NCBI RefSeq assembly: GCF_001544835.2
Contig: NZ_FCNX02000001.1
Coordinates: forward strand, 434,001-498,000
DNA length: 64,000 nt
Source of the DNA: Caballeronia fortuita
Lineage (GTDB): Bacteria > Pseudomonadota > Gammaproteobacteria > Burkholderiales > Burkholderiaceae
Direction: 5' to 3'
Under the pieces are notes generated by a model. The model worked only from the letters and a program-made list of their open reading frames with translations. It was not told the DNA's origin and ran no database searches. Both the position numbers and the translations under genes were made by a program. Positions 40,058-50,315 of this stretch are shown here, piece after piece (position 1 is the first letter of the stretch; each line of letters opens with the position of its first letter).

Positions 40058-42064
40058 ATGCAAGCGGCGAAGCCTCGGTCTGCGGGTGCTTCGCCGCGTT
40101 CGGTTCCGGCGCCTGACAAGCGCGAAGCCTATGACACAATGGCAGATCCTCTTTCGCGGGAATCTGCTCACGTGTCGCGCCGCATCGTCATGTTCTTCGC
40201 GCTTCTCGCCGCGCTCGCGGCGTGCTGCGCGCTCACGTGGCATATCGCGTGGCAAAGCGGCATCGACGAACTCCGGCTCAACGCCGCCGCGCGTGTCGAT
40301 CGCACGACGAATACGCTCAAGAGCACGCTCGACCGCTACGAATATCTGCCTTATTTGTTGTCGCGGCATCCGGTCGTGCAGAACGCGCTCGATCATCCGG
40401 ATCAGGCGAACGTCGCGCGCGCGAACCGCTATCTCGAAGACCTCAACGCGCGCGCCCACGCCACCGTCACGTATCTGATCCGCGCGAACGGCATCGCCGT
40501 TGCGGCGAGCAACTGGAACGCGGCGGACAGCTTCGTCGGCGTGGACTACAACTTCCGGCCGTATTTCATCGACGCGATGAAAGGCGGCGTCGGCCGGTTC
40601 TTCGGCATCGGCACGATCTCGATCGAACCGGGTTACTACATCTCGCAGCCCGTGTATCGGGAAAACGAGCGCGAGGGCACGAAAGAGATTATCGGCGTCG
40701 CGGTCGTGAAGCTGAATCTCGAATGGCTCCAGGGCGCGGATGCGTCCGAGCCGCTCATCGTCACCGACGATCACGGCGTCATCTTTCTCTCGTCGGTGCC
40801 CGCGTGGAAATATCACACGGTGCGGCCGCTGCCGCAGAACATCGAGGCGTCCGTCTATGCGACGCGCCAGTACGCGCAGCAGGCGATCACGCCGCTGCCG
40901 ATGACCATCGTGAAGACGCTCGAAGGCGGCGCGCAGATCGTGCGCGTGGGCGGCGGCGGCCGCGACGGACGTCATGCGCCGGCGTTCCTTGCGACACATC
41001 GTTCGATCGGCGAACCCGACTGGCAACTCATCACGATGGCCGCGCTCGATCCCGTCGAGAGCGGCGCGCAGAACGCGGTCATCGTCACCGCGCTCGTCTT
41101 CGTCTCGCTGTGCCTGCTCGCGTTCTACTGGCGCATGCGCCGTGCGCGCGTGCGGGAAATGATCCGCAGCCGCGAGATGTTGCAGACGGCCTACGCCGAA
41201 CTGAATCAGCGCGTCGCGGAGCGCACGGCGGACCTGTCGGAAGCGAACGCGCAGCTTACGAAGGAAGTGAACGAGCGCACGCGCGCGGAGCAGGACTTGC
41301 GCGCCGCGCACGACGAACTGATTCAGGCGAGCAAGCTCGCCGCGCTCGGCCAGATGGCGGCGGGCATCACGCACGAACTGAATCAGCCGCTCGCCGCGCT
41401 GCGCAGTTTCTCCGACAACACGCGCGTCTTGATCGATCGCGGCGATCAGGCGGCGGCGCGCGAGAATCTCGAAGCGATCGCGTCGCTGACCGAGCGCATG
41501 GGCAACATCACGAACCAGTTGAAGCTGTTCGTCACGAAGGCGCGGCCGAAGAACGCGCGTGCGGACGTCGCGCGGGCGCTGCGGCAAGTGTTCTCGATGC
41601 TGCGTCCGCGCATGAAGAACGTCGCCGTCGATATCGCGCCGGCGCTCGTCGAAGGCAGCGCGCCCGTGTTCGTGCGCTGCGAGGATCTGCGGCTGGAGCA
41701 GGTGTTCATCAACCTTATCGGCAATGCGCTCGATGCGGTCGCGTCGTGCGACAAGCCGCGCATCGTCATCGAACTAAATACGTACGCGGACACGATCGAA
41801 CTCGTCGTGCGCGACAATGGTCCAGGCGTTCCCGCCGACGCGCTGCCGCGCCTCTTCGAGCCGTTCTTCACGACGAAGGAAATGGGGCAGGGACTGGGGC
41901 TGGGTCTCGCGATTTCGTCGGCGATCGCGCGCGATTACGGCGGCACGCTGGTCGCGCGCAATCGCGAGGCGCCGATCGTCGCGGACGGTCCGGAAGGCGG
42001 CACGCAGGCCGACGCCGATCAATCGCACGGCGCGGAATTCGTGCTCACGTTGAGGCGCGCGTAA
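40058..42064 (+). CDS. dctB: C4-dicarboxylate sensor histidine kinase DctB
   Basis: 668 residues from 40058; ATG 40139 (MADPLSRES) is also possible and leaves the first membrane helix intact. Helix 1 (MFFALLAALAACCALTWHI), a periplasmic double-Cache sensor region (about 65-340), helix 2 (VIVTALVFVSLCLLAFYW), a coiled coil, then the phospho-acceptor box GITHELNQPLAALRSFSDN and the ATPase with N, G1 (DNGPGVP) and G2 (GLGLGLAIS) boxes. It senses external C4-dicarboxylates and phosphorylates DctD. Confidence 0.93.
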   Translation: MQAAKPRSAGASPRSVPAPDKREAYDTMADPLSRESAHVSRRIVMFFALLAALAACCALTWHIAWQSGIDELRLNAAARVDRTTNTLKSTLDRYEYLPYLLSRHPVVQNALDHPDQANVARANRYLEDLNARAHATVTYLIRANGIAVAASNWNAADSFVGVDYNFRPYFIDAMKGGVGRFFGIGTISIEPGYYISQPVYRENEREGTKEIIGVAVVKLNLEWLQGADASEPLIVTDDHGVIFLSSVPAWKYHTVRPLPQNIEASVYATRQYAQQAITPLPMTIVKTLEGGAQIVRVGGGGRDGRHAPAFLATHRSIGEPDWQLITMAALDPVESGAQNAVIVTALVFVSLCLLAFYWRMRRARVREMIRSREMLQTAYAELNQRVAERTADLSEANAQLTKEVNERTRAEQDLRAAHDELIQASKLAALGQMAAGITHELNQPLAALRSFSDNTRVLIDRGDQAAARENLEAIASLTERMGNITNQLKLFVTKARPKNARADVARALRQVFSMLRPRMKNVAVDIAPALVEGSAPVFVRCEDLRLEQVFINLIGNALDAVASCDKPRIVIELNTYADTIELVVRDNGPGVPADALPRLFEPFFTTKEMGQGLGLGLAISSAIARDYGGTLVARNREAPIVADGPEGGTQADADQSHGAEFVLTLRRA

Positions 42065-42083
42065 CACTTTGCAGAGGCAAGAC

Positions 42084-43427
<1,344 letters not shown>

Positions 43428-43428
43428 A

Positions 43429-43460
43429 AAACCCGCTGGTTTTCGCCAGCGGGTTTCTTT
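43429..43460 (+). terminator. Bidirectional terminator after dctD
   Basis: AAACCCGCTGG (43429-43439) with complement at 43446-43456 and flanking A and T runs; it separates dctD from the convergent thioredoxin-like gene. Confidence 0.88.
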
Positions 43461-43475
43461 CGGATTCCAAGGCGC

Positions 43476-44012
43476 TCAGGCCGAACCGAGCGCCTTGTCG
43501 AGCAGTTGATCCAGTTCCGCGAACGTCGGCTCGCCGACATAGCGCTTCAGGATCTTGCCGTTCTTGTCGATGACGAAGGTCGTCGGCGTGAGTTGCACGT
43601 TGCCGAACTGCTTCGCGGCGCTGCCGTCGTCCATCGCAACCCTGAACGGCAGGTTGCGAGTTTGCGCGTAATTGTTGACGTACATCGGCGCATCGTAGTT
43701 CATCGCGACCGCGACGAATTCCAGGCCGCGGCTCTTGAACTTGTTGTACGTGTCGATCATCTGGGGCATTTCCTTCATGCAGGTTTCGCAGCTCGTCGCC
43801 CAGAAATTGACGAGATAGACCTTGCCCTTCAGATCGCCCGACGTGGAAATCTTCTGTCCCGAAAGCAGCGTGAAGGTCGCGTCTGGCACTTTCTGCTGGC
43901 CACCGAAGGCGAAATACCCGGTGCAGGCGATCACGCCCGCGACGAGCGCCATGACGATATAGCGCAGCGGGCTTTTGACGCGCGTGGTTGAATCTTGCGT
44001 GGCTTGGGACAT
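43476..44012 (-). CDS. TlpA-like membrane-anchored thioredoxin
   Basis: 178 residues. Uncleaved N-terminal helix (YIVMALVAGVIACTGYFAF), then a periplasmic thioredoxin fold with active site C75-E-T-C78 (NFWATSCETCMKEMP) and cis-Pro in LTPTTFVIDKNG. Such proteins reduce disulfides, often for cytochrome c or general periplasmic repair. CETC is an unusual dipeptide for the family, so the partner is open. Confidence 0.9.
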   Translation of the reverse strand: MSQATQDSTTRVKSPLRYIVMALVAGVIACTGYFAFGGQQKVPDATFTLLSGQKISTSGDLKGKVYLVNFWATSCETCMKEMPQMIDTYNKFKSRGLEFVAVAMNYDAPMYVNNYAQTRNLPFRVAMDDGSAAKQFGNVQLTPTTFVIDKNGKILKRYVGEPTFAELDQLLDKALGSA

Positions 44013-44146
44013 GGCGAACCTCGAATGGCTCTCCGGCGAACGGAGACTGCCGCGTATTTTAGCGCCAATTTCGGGATGAGTTCGTGACGCGCCGATAAGC
44101 CCGGCATTGCAGCGCGATAATGACGCTTTTCACGCAGCGGTCCGTC

Positions 44147-44719
44147 ATGAAGCGAGTTTTTTCCGTGTTTTCTCTTCCGAAGATTGTCCCTGCCCGCAGA
44201 CTGGTCTGTGCGTCGATCGCGTGCGGCGCGCTGCTCGCATGCACGCCGTCGTACGACTGGCGCACGATCATGAACAACGACGACGGCTACGAAGTCACGC
44301 TGCCCGCGAAGCCGCGTTCCGACGAGCGCAAGATCGAAATCGCCGGCCGATCGATGACGATGCGCATGCAGACCGCCGAAGCCGGCGACGCCGTGTTTGC
44401 CGTCGGCACCGTCGTGCTGCCAAGCGCCGACCCTCAGCTACAGCGCGCGACGCTCGATTTCCTGCAGCAAGGGCTCGCGCGCAACGTGAACGCGACACCC
44501 GACGCGCGCGCCACGCAGATCGACCTCGCCGCAGGCGGGCGCGTGCTGGGCAGCGAGATCGAGGTCAAGGGCGCAGGCGGCGACAAGCGCGAGTCGCGCA
44601 CGATCCACGCGCGCTTCGTCGCGCGCGGCGCGCATGTTTATCAACTTGCGATCGTGTCGGACAAGACGCCGCCGCGCGAGCAGGCGGACCAATTCTTCAT
44701 GTCCTTCAAACTTTTTTAG
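44147..44719 (+). CDS. Putative lipoprotein of unknown function
   Basis: 190 residues from ATG 44147. An earlier ATG at 44120 lies inside a GATAAT -10-like box, so it is less likely. Lipobox LLAC. The mature part starts with YDWRTIMNNDDGYEVTLPAKPR, then a compact mixed fold. I recognise it only as a conserved Burkholderiaceae lipoprotein type; no function is assigned. Confidence 0.7.
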   Translation: MKRVFSVFSLPKIVPARRLVCASIACGALLACTPSYDWRTIMNNDDGYEVTLPAKPRSDERKIEIAGRSMTMRMQTAEAGDAVFAVGTVVLPSADPQLQRATLDFLQQGLARNVNATPDARATQIDLAAGGRVLGSEIEVKGAGGDKRESRTIHARFVARGAHVYQLAIVSDKTPPREQADQFFMSFKLF

Positions 44720-44836
44720 AGTAAGCCCTCGAATTCTGCAGGCGCTGACTTAAAAGGCGTTTTAGTCTGTCTGATCAAAGCGAAGTTCCGTCGTAAGTTA
44801 ACGCGCTAATACACGGATTCGTATGGACTTTTTGCA

Positions 44837-44871
44837 CTATCCACAATGTCTGTGGATAACTGTGTGGAAAA
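44837..44871. other. Cluster of three DnaA-box-like sequences next to an AT-rich stretch
   Basis: CTATCCACA (44837-44845, one mismatch), TGTGGATAA (44851-44859, perfect box on minus) and TGTGGAAAA (44863-44871, TTTTCCACA on minus). An AT-rich stretch (about 44938-44975) follows. The whole 369-bp gap 44720-45088 holds no convincing gene. It resembles an origin or DnaA-titration site; the surrounding genes are not those of the main oriC. Confidence 0.4.
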
Positions 44872-45088
44872 GAGTGTGCGCCAGCGCTCAAAAGCCCATG
44901 TCATGCGGTTTACCTTAGTTTGCCTTCGTTCGCGGCAAGTTAAATAATTCAATAAAATCAATGATCTGTAAAACGCGCTCAAAACCGGGGTTTGATCAGA
45001 GGATGACATGCCCCGGATCGCTTCAGTGTGTATTGACAAGCATTTTTCCGTCCAGCAGAGCCGGGACCAACGCGCGCCTGCGCTGGCC

Positions 45089-45688
45089 TCAGGCGGTTGT
45101 CAGCGCCCGCCGGTATTGAACGGCCTCGGCGACATGGGACGCGTCGGGCTTATCGGCGCCAGCCAGATCCGCGATCGTCCGCACGACCTTCAGCACGCGA
45201 TAGTAAGCGCGCGCCGACCAGCCGAAGCGTTCGCCCGCGGCGCGCAACAGCGCTTCGCCCGCAGCATCGGGGCGGCAGACTTCGTCGGCTTCGCGGCCAT
45301 CGAGATTGCGATTGATCTTGCCCTGACGCTGCGTCTGAATGTCGCGGGCCGCCGCGACGCGCGCCGCGACGACCGCGCTCGATTCGCCGCGCTCCACACC
45401 ACGCGCCGACAATTCCGCGGGCGACAGCGCCGGCAACTCGATCTGTATGTCGATGCGGTCCATCAACGGCCCCGACAGCTTGCGCAGATAGCGCGCGGCC
45501 ACATCCGGCGAGCAGCGGCAACGTCCGCCCGGATCGCCGCGCCAGCCGCGCGGGCACGGGTTCATCGCGGCGACGAGTTGGCACGCCGCCGGAAAGTCCG
45601 CCTGCTGCGCGGCGCGCGAAATGGTGATCTGGCCGACTTCCAGCGGCTCGCGCAGGGTTTCGAGCACTTTCCTGTCGAATTCAGGCAG
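45089..45688 (-). pseudogene. comM: ComM/YifB Mg-chelatase-like ATPase, 3' remnant cut by an island
   Basis: Only the last 199 codons remain of a gene normally about 500 codons long. The homology starts at LPEFDRKVLETLREPLE in the Walker B region and is intact to the C-terminus (YRRALTTA). Immediately upstream an in-frame TAA (45689-45691) replaces the expected coding sequence. An ATG at 45667 leaves a 192-residue frame but without the Walker A motif it cannot be a working ATPase. ComM is a helicase that helps integrate DNA during natural transformation. The other part presumably lies beyond the far end of the island. Confidence 0.9.
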
Positions 45689-45762
45689 TTAGCTTTTTAC
45701 GTTGCTCCGTTGTCAATCCAAGCGCAGCGAGGACCTCTCAAGCCGTAAAGGTTTTCGGTTTA

Positions 45763-45784
45763 CGCATTATGATTTCATAATGCG
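45763..45784. promoter_or_regulatory. 22-bp inverted repeat, operator-like
   Basis: CGCATTATGA and its exact complement separated by TT. This type of short AT-rich dyad is typical of XRE/HigA-like operators. It lies 175 bases before the helicase gene in an otherwise empty leader (45692-45957). Confidence 0.55.
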
Positions 45785-45957
45785 AAACAACGGCGAGCAC
45801 TGTTACAAAACTTTCAATTTCATTCCATTCGGGTTTGCGCAACCGTTTAGTCAGGAGTCGTGCCAGTCTCCGATGCCAACCTCCTGCCTCCACTGGCATA
45901 ATTGAGCGCTGTTCAGCAAACACAGAAAACCCATAAAAGGCCAATCCCGGGGGCGGC

Positions 45958-48900
45958 ATGGCGTTCACGAAACAGGTCACTGTTCCGGTAACTTACGTTG
46001 TTCACACGCTAGTCGACGGCAACCGAGTAACTCAACTTGAAGCCAGCGAAATACAGCGCGAGGTTTCGATAACTGAGGGCCGCAGTCATCTTGTGCTTGA
46101 CGACTTCGGCGGCAAGCGAATCGCTGTCGCACTGAAATCCATTCCGCCTCCCGCCGGTATTGACCGTGTCTTGCTCCTCCCTGATACCGACGAGCTACCC
46201 ACCGCTTATTCCAATTGGGACTTTTCTCAGATAGCGACGCGCTGGGCTTACCCAAAGCCACTTAATATTGGAGATGAGCCCGTAGAGCAAAGCGCGCTCC
46301 GAACTGCCGACGTTGTTGACAGTTGGAAAGACGTTTTCAGCTTCAAAGAGGAACGCGTCGAAGCCGACGGCTCGGCTATTCCGGGTCTCCGGCCGCCGCA
46401 GATTGGCGCTCTTTATTGCGCCCTCGGTCATTGGCGAGCTTCGTCGAAGCCGGCCACCGTGGTAATGCCAACAGGGACGGGTAAAACTGAGACAATGCTT
46501 GCATTGCTAATCGCGCAGCGAATCCCGCGACTGCTGGTTTTGGTTCCGAGCGATGCGCTTCGAGAACAGATTGGCTCCAAATTTGTCAGTCTCGGATGGC
46601 TGAAGCGGTTCGGAATCGTCTCGGAATCGGCGATGTTTCCCGTCGTCGGGTATCTGAAGAAGATGCCAAAGGACGCTGGAGCCCTTCAGAGCCTCCTGAA
46701 TCGCTGCAACGTCGTTGTCGCGACGATGAGTATTGCTGCTAACAGTCGAGCCAGCCACAGGGCTGTAATCGCGGATTGGGCAAGTCATGTCTTCATCGAC
46801 GAGGCGCATCACGTATCGGCGACGACATGGACCGGATTTCGTGACCTGTTTGTTGATAAGCCGGTTCTGCAATTCACCGCAACGCCGTTCCGCACTGACG
46901 GAAAGTTGGTCGATGGCAAAGTCATATTCAATTATCCGCTGCGGCGTGCGCAAACTGAAGGTTACTTCCGACCCATAAACTTCCGCCCTGTCATTGAATA
47001 CAACAACGAGCGCTCCGACCTAAAAATCATGGAGCGGGCGCTCGCTTCGCTCCGCGAAGATTTGGCGGCAAATCTAGACCACATATTGATGGCGCGCGTT
47101 CATTCGATTAAGCGAGCCGAAGACCTGCACGCGCTTTACCGTCGACATGCCGCGGACCTCAATCCTCTGATTGTCCACAGCCGGCAAACCGCCGTCGAAA
47201 AGCGAACGGCTCTGCAATCACTGCGAGCACATGAATCTCGAGTCATCGTCTGCGTCGATATGCTCGGCGAGGGCTTTGATATGCCGCAGTTGAAAGTCGC
47301 CGCTTTGCACGACATGCATAAGAGCCTCGCGATTACACTGCAATTCACCGGGCGATTTACCAGAACCTCCACAACCAATATCGGCGATGCGACAGTTGTA
47401 GCGAATATTGCAGATGTCGAAGTTGGCGAGCGGCTTCGGGATTTATACGCCGAAGACGCAGAATGGAATGACCTGCTGCGCGTTTTGAGCGAGGGCGCGA
47501 CCGAAGATGAAATCCGACGGTCCGAATTCCTAGAGGGCTTCAGGGAGTCGGCACCGCAGATTGCGCTCCAAAACATCGCGCCCAAGATGAGCGCGGTGGT
47601 GTTCCGAACCGGGGCTGCTTGGGACCCGGACCGGATAGGGCGTGCGATTAAACCTGCTCGCATGTTCGCGGGTCCGTTCCATAATCCGGGCGAGCACGTC
47701 GTTGTCTTTGTGACTAAGGACCAGGAGCAAGTGGCGTGGGGCGATGTTCGCGACCTGAAGAACACGACGTGGAACGTGTTCGTTCTTCACTGGAGCGAGG
47801 AGCAGCGGTTGCTTTTCATCAACAGCTCCGACAACTCGAGCGTGCATGAGGAACTCGCGCGAGCCGTCTGCGGCGCCGATGCGACGCTTATTCGCGGCGA
47901 ACAGATTTTCAAATCGCTCCATGGCGTGAATCGCTTTCTTATTCAGAACCTCGGGTTGCGGCACGTCATCAGCAAGGCGGTCCAGTTTTCGATGTACTCG
48001 GGCGCCGATGTGGGCCCCGCGCTCGTCGCGGCGATGCGCCAGAACCGCGCGAAATCAAATCTGTTTGGTCGCGGCTATGAGCGCGGCGACAAGGTTTCAG
48101 TGGGCTGTTCGCAAAAGGGACGACTCTGGTCGCAACGCGTTGCTTACGACCTTGCGAAGTGGGTGGAATGGTGTCACGAGGTCGGGGCCAAGCTGACGGA
48201 CCCAAATATTTCCACTGAGGAGATTTTCAGGAACGTCGTGATACCGGAGCAGGTTACTGCCCGGCCGGCATCTGTCCTCATCGCAGTCAACTGGAGCGAG
48301 GAGATGCTCCATCGGCGCGAGGACGCTGTCGACATAGATATCGGCGGCGTGGTGAGTGCACTCTACGACGTTGACCTCGAGCCTGAGCCGACGCCGGCAG
48401 ACGGGCCGTTGCGCTTCAAGCTTCGAACCCCAGGCGGGGAGTCAACATACGAGGTGCGGTTCTTTGCCGACGACGTCAACTACGTGCTCGTTGAAGGGAC
48501 CGCTGCGTACGTGGTAGTGGGGCGCAAGCGCGAACGTCTCGACGATTGGCTTCGCGCGGAGCCGCCGACGCTCTACTTCGCCAACGGCGCAACTCTTGTT
48601 CACAACGAACTCTTCCCGCTCACCGCGACCGAACGTCGAGTAGTTTACGAGCGCGAGCGTCTTGTCGCGTGGGATTGGACGGGAGTGAACATCCGGAAGG
48701 AATCACAGGGCGCCGTTAAGGCTGCGGACTCGATTCAGAAGCGAGTTATCGACAGACTAATGGCTCTCGAAGGTGACGACCAGGTGGACATCGTTTTCGA
48801 CGACGATGGCAGCGGCGAGATGGCGGATGTTGTTGCGATGAAGGTTCACCCTGGCAGAATCGACGTCTCTCTATACCACTGCAAGTATTCGCTCGGCGAC

Positions 48901-49239
48901 CGGCCTGGCGCGCGAATTGATGACCTGTATGTGGTTTGCGGCCAAGCGCAGCGCAGCGTGTATTGGAAGGGTGACCCGGAGCGTCTTTTCAGGCATCTCC
49001 AGCATAGAGAGGTTGGCCGTCAGCGCGATGGACGAACCAGGTTCGAGCGTGGAGACCTGCGAAGTCTCTCCACGATGAGCCAGTCACTCCGTTCGAACCG
49101 TCTGACGCTGAAAATCTACGTTGTGCAACCGGGCGTCCGGAACGCCGATGCCACACCCGCTCAGCTTGAACTGCTCGGAGTTACAGAACTGTACCTTCGC
49201 GACACGTACGACTGCGACTTCGAGTTCGTCGGAAGCTGA
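45958..49239 (+). CDS. SF2 DEAD/DEAH helicase with C-terminal nuclease-like region
   Basis: 1093 residues. N-terminal about 130 residues are unassigned. Helicase core: Walker A PTGTGKT (171-177), DEAHH (281-285), TATPF (308-312) and motif VI LQFTGRFTRT. A long middle region (about 530-900) is unrecognised. Near the end, EMADVVAMKV...SLYHCK (HCK 974-976) has the D-x(n)-(E/Q/H)xK layout of a PD-(D/E)xK fold, with His in place of Glu, so nuclease activity is only suggested. Such fusions are common in defence islands (restriction-type or Hachiman-like helicases), but I cannot assign a named system. No methylase is adjacent. No clear Shine-Dalgarno apart from GGGGGCGG. Confidence 0.82.
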   Translation: MAFTKQVTVPVTYVVHTLVDGNRVTQLEASEIQREVSITEGRSHLVLDDFGGKRIAVALKSIPPPAGIDRVLLLPDTDELPTAYSNWDFSQIATRWAYPKPLNIGDEPVEQSALRTADVVDSWKDVFSFKEERVEADGSAIPGLRPPQIGALYCALGHWRASSKPATVVMPTGTGKTETMLALLIAQRIPRLLVLVPSDALREQIGSKFVSLGWLKRFGIVSESAMFPVVGYLKKMPKDAGALQSLLNRCNVVVATMSIAANSRASHRAVIADWASHVFIDEAHHVSATTWTGFRDLFVDKPVLQFTATPFRTDGKLVDGKVIFNYPLRRAQTEGYFRPINFRPVIEYNNERSDLKIMERALASLREDLAANLDHILMARVHSIKRAEDLHALYRRHAADLNPLIVHSRQTAVEKRTALQSLRAHESRVIVCVDMLGEGFDMPQLKVAALHDMHKSLAITLQFTGRFTRTSTTNIGDATVVANIADVEVGERLRDLYAEDAEWNDLLRVLSEGATEDEIRRSEFLEGFRESAPQIALQNIAPKMSAVVFRTGAAWDPDRIGRAIKPARMFAGPFHNPGEHVVVFVTKDQEQVAWGDVRDLKNTTWNVFVLHWSEEQRLLFINSSDNSSVHEELARAVCGADATLIRGEQIFKSLHGVNRFLIQNLGLRHVISKAVQFSMYSGADVGPALVAAMRQNRAKSNLFGRGYERGDKVSVGCSQKGRLWSQRVAYDLAKWVEWCHEVGAKLTDPNISTEEIFRNVVIPEQVTARPASVLIAVNWSEEMLHRREDAVDIDIGGVVSALYDVDLEPEPTPADGPLRFKLRTPGGESTYEVRFFADDVNYVLVEGTAAYVVVGRKRERLDDWLRAEPPTLYFANGATLVHNELFPLTATERRVVYERERLVAWDWTGVNIRKESQGAVKAADSIQKRVIDRLMALEGDDQVDIVFDDDGSGEMADVVAMKVHPGRIDVSLYHCKYSLGDRPGARIDDLYVVCGQAQRSVYWKGDPERLFRHLQHREVGRQRDGRTRFERGDLRSLSTMSQSLRSNRLTLKIYVVQPGVRNADATPAQLELLGVTELYLRDTYDCDFEFVGS

Positions 49240-49284
49240 CGGGTGAAGTCGCAGGGCGTTTAGACTTGTACGCTAGACGCTTGC

Positions 49285-49485
49285 ATGGACCTTCCCATCT
49301 CAAGCTCCACCAACTCGTACCTGGACCCTCAGCAACTCGGCGAATTGCTTCATCTGTCCGAGCGCACCGTCATTGTGCGAGCAAAGAGCCGCCCGTGGCT
49401 GCTACCACCGCGCGCCGAATTCTATAACCGCGATTTGCTTCGATGGCGGCAAAATGTCGTGCACGCATGGATGGTTAGTAGGTGA
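49285..49485 (+). CDS. Small helix-turn-helix protein (excisionase/AlpA-like)
   Basis: 66 residues from ATG 49285. LDPQQLGELLHLSERTVIVRAKSRPW followed by RDLLRWRQ is the pattern of MerR/excisionase-type small HTH proteins that regulate or direct excision. It overlaps the following gene by 4 bases (GTGA), so both are coupled. Confidence 0.6.
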   Translation: MDLPISSSTNSYLDPQQLGELLHLSERTVIVRAKSRPWLLPPRAEFYNRDLLRWRQNVVHAWMVSR

Positions 49486-49685
49486 GTGCGCGTCCGCCGG
49501 TTTTGAAGCAGCTCGACTGGATGGATTCCGAATGCCTCTGCGAACGTTTCGAGCCTCGCAAGCCCAAGTGGCGTTCCGCGCCCGTGTGGTGCTTCAATCC
49601 AGGAGATGTCATTGCGGTCAACGCCCGCGAGTTCCTTCAGATGTTTCTGCGTGAGCCCATTTTTCCCGCAATCTTGCTACCCTGA
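49482..49685 (+). CDS. Small protein of unknown function coupled to the HTH gene
   Basis: 67 residues starting at GTG 49482 inside the stop of the previous gene. Sequence VLKQLDWMDSECLCERFEPRKPKW contains two Cys and many basic residues. No family recognised. Belief in it rests on the GTGA coupling. Confidence 0.45.
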   Translation: MSARPPVLKQLDWMDSECLCERFEPRKPKWRSAPVWCFNPGDVIAVNAREFLQMFLREPIFPAILLP

Positions 49686-49793
49686 CGCCAACTGCCGCGC
49701 TCGACACATCCCCCGTAGGCGGCCGTCGTTCGATTTCGCCCTTGCCCAAGCATCAAGACGCATATATCACCGAGCCGCGCGCTTGTGAGGGCT

Positions 49794-49931
49794 TCAGCGC
49801 GCTTTCGTCAAGTTGCCGAGTCTGCGTTCGATACGGCTGATGGACGTGCGGTCCTATCGCTCAAGCTGCGCCTGCGTCAAGCCCAGCTCAACGCGGTAAG
49901 TTTTCAGCTGTGTTGCGAAACGCCACCGCAA
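49794..49931 (-). pseudogene. Degenerate XRE-type HTH remnant
   Basis: On the minus strand the frame reads FATQLKTYRVELGLTQAQLER, stop, DRTSISRIERRLGNLTKAR, stop. This is the classical XRE HTH interrupted by a TAG at 49854-49856 and cut short. It keeps the S-x-I-S-R-I-E helix-3 pattern. The gap around it (49686-49961) has no intact gene. Confidence 0.7.
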
Positions 49932-49961
49932 GGTAAAGGGCTCGCTGTTAAAAGGTCGACC

Positions 49962-50297
49962 CTAACCAGGTTTGCGGCGCGTTTTCCTTTCTGTGAGCGA
50001 GTCTGCTTTTTTTAAGGCAGGACGGGCGGTCACCGAGGCAACGTCGCCGCTCGAAAAGAGCTCGGCAACGTCGACTTCGAGTGCTTGGGCCAGCAGCGCG
50101 ATATTGTCCAACGAGGTGTTCACCACTTTCCGTTCTACCTGACTTGCATATGTCCGGTGTACGCCGGCACGCGCCGCCAGTGCTTCTTGAGACAGTCCAC
50201 GCAGGGCGCGAAGTCGTTTTAGGTTGGCGGATAGCCGATGTCGCACTTCTAGCTGGTGCTCAGATAAATTGGGAGGTTCTTCCATGGCCTGAAGCAT
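49962..50297 (-). CDS. XRE family transcriptional regulator
   Basis: 111 residues from ATG 50297 (50285 is an alternative, MEEPPNLSEHQ). HTH region RLRALRGLSQEALAARAGVHRTYASQVERKVVNTSLDNIALLAQALEV (about 28-75), then a basic tail. It is divergent from the gene at 50710. A set of 15-bp repeats (50316-50390) lies just upstream of its start, a likely site for it or a partner. Confidence 0.85.
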   Translation of the reverse strand: MLQAMEEPPNLSEHQLEVRHRLSANLKRLRALRGLSQEALAARAGVHRTYASQVERKVVNTSLDNIALLAQALEVDVAELFSSGDVASVTARPALKKADSLTERKTRRKPG

Positions 50298-50315
50298 CGC
50301 CGATTGACGACGATA

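Noticed and set aside
44806..45039. 77-residue frame on the minus strand
   Set aside because: Covers the DnaA boxes and the AT-rich stretch, has no motif, no ribosome site and odd composition.
45689..45760. Tn7-like element end (5'-TGT with repeated binding sites) at the comM junction
   Set aside because: The island sequence begins TTAGCTTTTTACG; no TGT terminus or repeated sites were seen at the junction.
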